Shown: piece by piece, positions 58,112-64,000 of the stretch
How the letters are laid out: every line of letters begins with the position of its first letter
How positions within the stretch are numbered: the first letter of the stretch is position 1
Origin: PALSA-911 sp963839645
Lineage (GTDB): Bacteria; Pseudomonadota; Alphaproteobacteria; Acetobacterales; Acetobacteraceae
Direction of reading: 5' to 3'
DNA: 64,000 nt
Assembly (NCBI GenBank): GCA_963839645.1
Contig: CAWIVZ010000007.1
Coordinates: forward strand, 46,999 to 110,998
The notes under the pieces: model-generated
Database searches by the model: none
Told to the model about the DNA's origin: nothing
The model's input: only the letters and a program-made list of their open reading frames with translations
Made by a program: the position numbers and the translations under genes

Positions 58112-58621
58112 ATGACCGATCGCCTGACGCTCGTTCTGGGCGGCGCCCGATCCGGCAAGAGCCGCCATGCCGAGGCATTGGTGACGGCCCATCCGCCGCC
58201 CTGGGCCTACATCGCCACGGCCCAGGCCTTCGACGAAGAGATGCGCGAACGCATCGCCCAGCATCGAGCGCGGACGTGGCGACGGGCTGGCACACGGTCG
58301 AGGCGCCGCTGGACCTCCCTGGTGCGCTGGCCGATGCCGGCAACGCGCCGGCGCTGGTCGACTGCCTGACGCTGTGGCTGACCAATCTGATGCTGGGGGA
58401 ACACGATCTACCCGCCGCCATCGCGGCCTTCGAATCGGCGCTCTCTGCCCGCATTGCGCCGACGGTGCTGGTCAGCAACGAGGTCGGCCTCGGCATCGTG
58501 CCGGATAACGCCCTTGCGCGCGCGTTCCGCGACCAGGCCGGCCTGCTGCACCAGCGCATCGCCGCGCGTCGCCGATCGGGTATGCTTCATGATGGCCGGC
58601 TTGCCGCTGGTTCTGAAGTAG
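58112..58621 (+). CDS. cobU: Bifunctional adenosylcobinamide kinase/GTP guanylyltransferase CobU (CobP), two frameshifts
   Basis: The enzyme activates adenosylcobinamide by phosphorylation and GMP transfer. The P-loop LVLGGARSGKSRHAE lies at residues 7-21 and AYIATAQAFDEEM follows. Breaks near 58268 (two-base skip) and 58573 (one-base skip) separate the parts. VDCLTLWLTNLM and LVSNEVGLGIVPDNALAR are in the middle, and VADRVCFMMAGLPLVLK is the repaired end. Length becomes 168 residues, normal for the family. It heads the plus-strand cobU-cobO-cobQ run and is divergent from the riboswitch operon. Confidence 0.91.
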
Positions 58622-58625
58622 GACG

Positions 58626-59234
58626 ATGAAGATGGAAGACGCCGAGGCCCACCACCGCGCCAAGATGCAAAAGCGCAAAGCCGTGCAGGACGCGGAAGTT
58701 GCGGAAAAAAAGATCGAGAAAGGCCTGCTGATCGTCCACACCGGCGCCGGCAAGGGCAAATCCACCGCGGCCTTCGGCCTGCTGCTGCGCATGCTCGGGC
58801 ATGGCCGCAAGGTTGGCGTCGTGCAGTTCATCAAGGGTGCCTGGTCCACCGGCGAACGCTCGGTTCTTGAACGTTTCCCCGACCTCGTCACCTGGCACAC
58901 GATGGGCGAGGGCTTCACCTGGGAAACCCAGGACCGCGCCCGCGACATCGCCGCCTGCCGCCGCGCCTGGGACAAGACCCTGGAACTGCTGCACCGCGAC
59001 GACATCGCCCTGCTGCTGCTCGACGAACTGAACATCGCGCTGCGCTACGAATATCTGTCCGTCGAGGAAGTGCTGGCCGGCCTCGCCACCCGCCCTCCGG
59101 GGATGCACGTGGTGATCACCGGCCGCAACGCCCGCCCGGCGCTGATCGAGGCGGCGGACCTGGTTACCGAAATGCTCGCCACCAAGCACCATTTCGCCGC
59201 CGGGGTGAAGGCGCAGCAAGGCATCGAGTTCTGA
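58626..59234 (+). CDS. cobO: Cob(I)yrinic acid a,c-diamide adenosyltransferase CobO
   Basis: The 202-residue enzyme adenosylates cob(I)yrinate a,c-diamide with ATP. The P-loop is IVHTGAGKGKSTAAFG near residue 36; VGVVQFIKGAW and LLLLDELNIALRYEYL follow. The C-terminus (VTEMLATKHHFAAGVKAQQGIEF in part) is typical of CobA/CobO/PduO type 2 enzymes. The gene is intact, 4 bp after cobU, and its TGA overlaps the cobQ start region. Confidence 0.95.
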   Translation: MKMEDAEAHHRAKMQKRKAVQDAEVAEKKIEKGLLIVHTGAGKGKSTAAFGLLLRMLGHGRKVGVVQFIKGAWSTGERSVLERFPDLVTWHTMGEGFTWETQDRARDIAACRRAWDKTLELLHRDDIALLLLDELNIALRYEYLSVEEVLAGLATRPPGMHVVITGRNARPALIEAADLVTEMLATKHHFAAGVKAQQGIEF

Positions 59235-60694
59235 CCGCCAGGGCATTGATGTTCCAGGGCACCGGCTCCAGCGTCGGCAAGTCCGTGCTGGTGGCGGGCC
59301 TGTGCCGGGCTTTACGGTTGCGCGGGATGTCGGTGCGGCCGTTCAAGCCGCAGAACATGTCCAACAACGCCGCCGTGACGCCGGATGGCGGCGAGATCGG
59401 CCGGGCGCAGGCCTTGCAGGCCCGCGCCTGCGGCGTGGCGCCCAGCGTGCACATGAACCCGGTGCTGCTGAAGCCGCAGAGCGAGACCGGGGCCCAGGTC
59501 ATCGTCCAGGGCCGGGTCTTCGCCACCGCGAGGGCGCGCGACTACCAGGCCCTGAAACCCAGCCTGATGCCCCACGTGCTCGAAAGCTTTGCCCGGTTGA
59601 AGGCCGAGGCCGACATCGTGCTGGTGGAAGGCGCCGGCAGCGCCTCGGAGATCAACCTGCGCGAAAACGACATCGCCAACATGGGCTTTTCCCGGGCCGC
59701 CGGCGTGAAGGTGGTGCTGATCGGCGACATCGACCGCGGCGGCGTGATCGCCAGCCTGGTCGGCACCCAGGCGGTGCTGGATGCAGCCGACGCCGCGCAG
59801 ATCCAGGGCTTTATCGTCAACAAGATGCGCGGCGACGCCTCCTTGTTCGCGCCCGGCATGGAAGCGATCGCGGCGCGGACCGGTTGGGCGCCGTTGGGCC
59901 TGGTGCCGTTCTTCGGGCCGCTGCGGGAACTGCCGGCGGAGGACGCGCAGGACCTGGCCGAACACGCCGCCCCACGCCGGCCCGGCGCGCGGGTCCGCAT
60001 CGCCGTCCCGATGCTGCCCCGCATCGCCAATTTCGACGACCTCGATCCGCTATCCGCCGAACCGGACGTCGATCTGACGATGGTGCCGCCCGGCACGCCG
60101 CTGCCGGTCTGCGATCTGGTCATCCTGCCAGGCTCGAAAGCGACCATCGCCGACCTGGCGGCGCTGCGTGCCGAGGGCTGGGACATCGACCTCGCCGCCC
60201 ATCACCGGCGCGGCGGCCGCATTTTTGCGATTTGCGGCGGCTACCAGATGCTCGGCCGCAGCATCGCCGATCCCGCCGGCATCGAGGGGCCGCCGGGCAG
60301 CGTGGCCGGGCTGGGATTGCTGGATGTGGAAACCGTGCTGACCGGCACCAAGACGCTGGAGCCGGTCACTGGCACCGTACTGGCCGATCAAACCCGCTTC
60401 GCCGGCTACGAGATGCACATGGGCCGCACCACCGGGCCAGCAACGGAGCGTCCCATGCTGAGCCTGTCCGGCGGACGCATGGACGGCGCGGTCTCGGCCG
60501 ATGGCCGGGTCAGCGGCACCTACGTGCACGGATTGTTCACCGCCGACGGCGCGCGGGCAGGGTTCCTGCGCCGCCTCGGCGCGGTTCCCTCCGGCCGCTC
60601 GCACGAAGCCGGGATAGACGCCACGCTGGACGCCTTCGCCGCGCATCTGGAGGCGCATATCGACATCGACCGGCTGCTCAGTATCTCCAGATAA
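59231..60694 (+). CDS. cobQ: Cobyric acid synthase CobQ
   Basis: The glutamine amidotransferase adds four amide groups to adenosyl-cobyrinate a,c-diamide. The N-terminal TARALMFQGTGSSVGKS is the family P-loop, ENDIANMGFSRAAGVKVVLIGDIDRGG is in the middle, and the amidotransferase Cys is in IFAICGGYQMLG near 335, with HG in GTYVHGLF near the end. The conserved N-terminus begins at a CTG (59231) that overlaps the cobO stop as CTGA; TTG (59246) and ATG (59249) are the alternative starts but would remove TARAL. Length is about 487 residues from CTG. Confidence 0.94.
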   Translation: MTARALMFQGTGSSVGKSVLVAGLCRALRLRGMSVRPFKPQNMSNNAAVTPDGGEIGRAQALQARACGVAPSVHMNPVLLKPQSETGAQVIVQGRVFATARARDYQALKPSLMPHVLESFARLKAEADIVLVEGAGSASEINLRENDIANMGFSRAAGVKVVLIGDIDRGGVIASLVGTQAVLDAADAAQIQGFIVNKMRGDASLFAPGMEAIAARTGWAPLGLVPFFGPLRELPAEDAQDLAEHAAPRRPGARVRIAVPMLPRIANFDDLDPLSAEPDVDLTMVPPGTPLPVCDLVILPGSKATIADLAALRAEGWDIDLAAHHRRGGRIFAICGGYQMLGRSIADPAGIEGPPGSVAGLGLLDVETVLTGTKTLEPVTGTVLADQTRFAGYEMHMGRTTGPATERPMLSLSGGRMDGAVSADGRVSGTYVHGLFTADGARAGFLRRLGAVPSGRSHEAGIDATLDAFAAHLEAHIDIDRLLSISR

Positions 60695-61656
60695 ATATCG
60701 CGAGAACAAGCCATACCACGGCGAATTGCACCCAACAGGCGCGCCGGTACAGCCCCAGCGCCCGATCCAGATCGGCCAGGCTGGCGTCCGCCCTGCCGTC
60801 GCCCATCCAGGCATCCTCGACCCGCGTGGCGCCATAGACCCGCGGCCCGGCCAGGCGCAGCCCCAGCGCACCCGCCATGGCCGCCTCCGGCCAGCCGGCA
60901 TTCGGGGAGCGGTGCTTGCCGGCGTCGCGCCAAACCGCACGGATGGCCGCCAACGGCGTCGCGTCGCGCTGGAGCGTCGCCGCCAGCACGATCCACAGTG
61001 CGGCAAGCCGGGAAGCAGGCAGGTTGATCGCGTCGTCCAGCCGGGCGGCCGCCCAGCCGAACGCCGCATGGCGCTCGGTGCGGTGGCCGATCATGCTGTC
61101 GGCGGTGTTCACCGCCTTGTAGAACACGATGCCCGGCAGCCCGCCGATGCCGCACCAGAACGCGGGCGCCACCACGCCGTCGGAGAAATTCTCCGCCAGG
61201 CTTTCGATCGCCGCGCGCACCACCCCGGCTTCGTCGAGGCTCGCCGGATTGCGCCCGACGATCTGCGACACCGCCGCCCGCCCGCCGGGCAAGCCATCCC
61301 GCGCCAGCCCGTCAGCAACGGCGCGGACATGGGTGAACAGGCTGCGCTGCGCCAGCAGCGTGCTGGCCAGCAGGGCAAGCACGCAACAAGGCGGCCGGCC
61401 GCGTCAGCGCGGCGAAAAACCCGGATTGCAGCGCACAGGCCGGCCCGGCCGTCGCCAGCACCAGCGCGATCACCGCCACCACGCCCAATCCGCGCCGCGC
61501 CGGGGCGGACAGCGCCGGCCGGTTCAACTCCCGGTCCAGCCAGCCGATCCCCGCGCCGATCCACACGACAGGATGCCGCACGATGCGGTACAGCCCATCC
61601 GGATAGCCGAACGCCCCCTCGACGACGAGCGCGCCGGCGAGCATCACGAGGGACAA
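60678..61656 (-). CDS. cobD: Adenosylcobinamide-phosphate synthase CobD (CbiB), one frameshift
   Basis: The integral membrane enzyme attaches aminopropanol phosphate to adenosylcobyric acid. Features: HPVVWIGAGIGWLDRELNRP near residue 28, SIVGRNP-like VSQIVGRNPASLDEAG, ESLAENFSDGVVAPAFWC, and KAVNTADSMIGHRTERH. The frame breaks near 61386; a one-base skip joins AALL to CVLALLASTLLAQRS. Repaired length is about 325 residues. The 3' end overlaps the end of cobQ by 17 bp. Confidence 0.93.
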
Positions 61657-61700
61657 AGGGATGGTCAGGGAAGTGACGATGTTGCGAAGGACATGCGGCG

Positions 61701-62721
61701 GTGGCTAGCACGACGGCCAGGGATAGGGCAGGGGCCGTGATCGCCCATGGCGGGCGGATCCAACAGGCCCGCCGCCGCTTTCCCGGCGCGCCCGAGCCTT
61801 TCATCGACCTGTCCACCGGGATCAATCCCATGCCGTATCCGATGCCGGCATTGCCGGCGGCGGCGTTCACCCGTCTGCCGGAACCGGAAGCCCTGGATGA
61901 CTTGCAGACCGTTGCCGCGCGCGCCTACGGCGTGGCCGGCCCGGCAATGGTGGCCGCGGCGCCCGGCACACAGATCCTGATCGACCTGCTGCCCAGGCTG
62001 TGGCCGATGCCAGGCGTTGCGGTCCTCGGGCCGACCTACGCCGAGCATATGGCCGCCTGGAGTCGCGGCGGCGCGATGGTCGCCGGCATCGAGTCGCTGA
62101 AGTCGACCGGCGATTCGCCGTGCGTCGTGCTCTGCAATCCGAACAACCCGGACGGGCGCCGCCTGCACCCGTCCGTCCTGCTCGCACTGGCGGACCGCCT
62201 GGCCGCGCGCGACGGCCTGTTGGTTGTGGATGAAGCATTCGGCGATCTGGAACCACCAGGCGGCAGCCTGGCCCCCAGCCTGCCGCACCCGGCGATCGTG
62301 ATCCTGCGTTCCTTCGGCAAGACCTACGGCCTGGCCGGGCTGCGGCTCGGCTTCGCGCTGGCGGCACCGGATCGCGCGGCGGAAATCCGCGTGGCGCTCG
62401 GCCCTTGGGCGGTGTCCGGCCCGGCCCTGGCGATCGGCGCCCAGGCCCTGGCCGATCGCGCCTGGCTGCAAACAACCCGCCGCCGGCTGGAGGCCGATGT
62501 GGCCCGCCTGGATGCCATCCTGAGCGATGCCGGCCTGCGCGTCATCGGCGGCACGCATCTGTTCCGCTTGGCCGACACCCCGGCCGCTGCCGCCCTGTTC
62601 AACACACTCGGCAAAGCCGGCATCCTGGTGCGCGCGTTCGACGCCCATCCGCACTGGCTGCGCTTCGGCCTGCCCGGCAGCCGAGGCCGAATGGGTCCGA
62701 TTGCGCGATGCCCTCCGATAG
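61701..62721 (+). CDS. cobC: L-threonine-O-3-phosphate decarboxylase CobC, frameshift near the stop
   Basis: The PLP enzyme makes (R)-1-amino-2-propanol phosphate for the nucleotide loop. It is an aspartate aminotransferase-fold protein: LSTGINPMPYP near residue 37, VLCNPNNPDGRRL near 147, and the PLP lysine in ILRSFGKTYGLAGLRLGF near 205. The raw frame runs on into the next gene, making a false 756-residue fusion. A one-base skip near 62681 gives SEAEWVRLRDALR and a TAG at 62721, about 339 residues. It is divergent from cobD. Confidence 0.91.
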
Positions 62722-62766
62722 CGTCACGATCGCGCCAACCAGATCGGCCAGCCCGGGAGCAACGCC

Positions 62767-63971
62767 ATGTCCGAAACCCCCCAGCCCTTAACGGGCGTCC
62801 GCGTGCTGGACATCGCCACCTTCCTGGCCGCGCCCTTCTGCGCCACCATCCTGGCCGATTTCGGCGCCGAGGTGATCAAGATCGAGCAGCCCGGCGCCGG
62901 CGATCCGCTGCGCCAGTTCGGCACCCAACCGAATGCGGCGACACGCTGGCCTGGCTGAGCGAGGCGCGCAACAAAAGCTGCGTGACGCTGGATCTGCGCA
63001 AGCCCGAGGGCGCCGCGCTGTTCCGCCGCCTGGTCGCGGAGTCGCATATCCTGATCGAGAATTTCCGCCCCGGCACGCTGGAGAAATGGGGCCTGGGCTG
63101 GGACGTGCTGCGCGAGATCAACCCGCGCCTGGTCATGCTGCGCATCAGCGCCTACGGCCAGACCGGACCGATGCGGGAAAAGCCCGGCTTCGCCCGCATC
63201 GCGCACGGCTTCTCCGGCCTCAGCTACCTCGCCGGCGAGCCCGGACGTCCACCGGTGGTGCCGGGGTCGACCTCCCTGGCCGACTACATGTCCGGCGTCT
63301 GGGGCGCGGTCGGGGTGATGATGGCGCTGCGCCGGGCCGAGCAAACCGGCGCGGGACAGGTGGTCGATATCGGCCTGTACGAGTCGATCTTCCGCCTGCT
63401 GGACGAGATCGTGCCGGCCTACGCCCGCACCGGCTATGTGCGCGAACGCATGGGCGCGGACGTGCCGCAGGTCGTGCCGCACGGCCATTGGTGCACGAAG
63501 GACGGAAGCTGGATCGCGCTGGCCTGCACCAGCGAAAAAATGTTCACCCGCCTGATGGAGGCGATGGGCAAGCCGGAACTCGCCGGCCCCGACCAGCTCG
63601 GCCCCACCGCCGCCCGGCTGGCCCGGCGCGACGAGGTCAACGCCATCGTCACGGCCTGGGTCGGCGGCCTGGAATTCGACGAGCTGATGGTGCGCTGCGA
63701 CCGCTACGGCGTGCCCTGCGGCCCGATCATGAACATCGCCGACATCTTCGAAGACCCGCAGTACAAGGCCCGCGGCAACATGCAGACCGTCAGCGACCCC
63801 CGTGTCGGCGACATCGTTCTACCCACCGGCATGCCCAGACTGTCGGAAACCCCCCCGACCTTGCGCCACGCCGGCCGCGCGCTGGGCGCCGACACCGATC
63901 AGGTCCTGCGCACCCTGCTCGGCCTGTCGACCGCCGACCTGGACCGCCTGCGCACCAGCGGCGCGATCTGA
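62767..63971 (+). CDS. CaiB/BaiF (class III) CoA transferase, one frameshift
   Basis: The enzyme is about 400 residues after repair. GVRVLDIATFLAAPFCATILADFGAEVIKIE is the N-terminal signature (seen as two adjoining blocks), with ARNKSCVTLDLRKPEG and a conserved segment LIENFRPGTLEKWGLGW. The frame breaks near 62938; a two-base skip restores DTLAWLSEARNKS. The catalytic Asp is likely in TSLADYMSGVWG. It follows cobC by 45 bp but is not a cobalamin gene; it is a second, distinct member of the family at 36491. The acyl-CoA pair is unknown. Confidence 0.88.
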
Positions 63972-64000
63972 CCCGCGGCCGGAAGCAAGGCTGGGGCTCT

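Noticed and set aside
61701..63971. A 756-residue fusion of CobC decarboxylase and a CoA transferase
   Set aside because: Each part needs a frame repair at the junction (near 62681 and 62938), and the repaired proteins have normal independent ends and an ATG start at 62767.

Overview
The window is very GC-rich (roughly 70%) and reads like an alphaproteobacterial chromosome, most likely Acetobacteraceae/Rhodospirillales. The basis is codon use, tightly packed operons with 4-nt start/stop overlaps, an alphaproteobacterial C-P lyase operon, an oxygen-dependent (cobG-type) cobalamin pathway, and several hypothetical proteins of a type I associate with that family. I see no tRNA, rRNA, CRISPR array or insertion sequence.

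Layout. 1-2.6 kb: a PCC/DUF296 protein (partial, runs off the left edge) coupled to a gamma-glutamyltransferase. 2.7-11.6 kb: a phosphonate (C-P lyase) locus, phnG-H-I-J-K-L-M plus a 2H phosphoesterase (DUF1045) on the minus strand. phnN reads in head-on, and the HutC-type regulator phnF is divergent from phnG across a short region with a GTCTAGAC operator-like palindrome. A second PhnM-like amidohydrolase follows phnF. 11.6-19.6 kb: regulators and assorted enzymes, a secreted His/Met-rich protein, and an orphan plasmid-type RepA-like protein. 19.6-26.3 kb: a sulfonate/nitrate-type ABC importer, a RodZ-C-like membrane protein and a FUSC exporter-like protein. 26.4-28.3 kb: a URC1-like GTP cyclohydrolase II paralogue coupled to uracil phosphoribosyltransferase. 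28.3-41.4 kb: a catabolic stretch (BtpA family, GMC oxidoreductase, nitroreductase, crotonase, MFS, MaoC, enolase superfamily, CoA transferase, ThDP-dependent 2-hydroxyacyl-CoA lyase-like enzyme, TauD dioxygenase, NAD-epimerase).

41.5-62.7 kb holds most of a cobalamin pathway. A cobalamin riboswitch with a recognisable promoter heads the minus-strand run DUF1636-cobW-cobN-cobG-cobH-cobI-cobJ. cobL-cobE-cobM and cobB-cobT-cobS are further minus-strand groups. cbiD, cobK, cobU-cobO-cobQ, cobC and an alpha-ribazole phosphatase lie on the plus strand, and cobD on the minus strand. C1 methylation appears to be done by the anaerobic-type CbiD rather than CobF, although oxygen-dependent CobG is present. 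CobA and the cobaltochelatase S/T subunits are not in this window. A second CoA transferase closes the window.

Sequence quality. About 38 reading-frame breaks interrupt otherwise well-conserved genes (two of them inferred from lost stop codons). About 31 are repaired by skipping one base, meaning an apparent one-base insertion, usually of a G or C. After repair the proteins regain normal family lengths. I take these as probable sequencing or assembly errors and annotate each affected gene as one CDS across the break. They also create misleading long fusion frames (PhnJ with upstream sequence, URC1-Upp, CobC-CoA transferase), which I have split.
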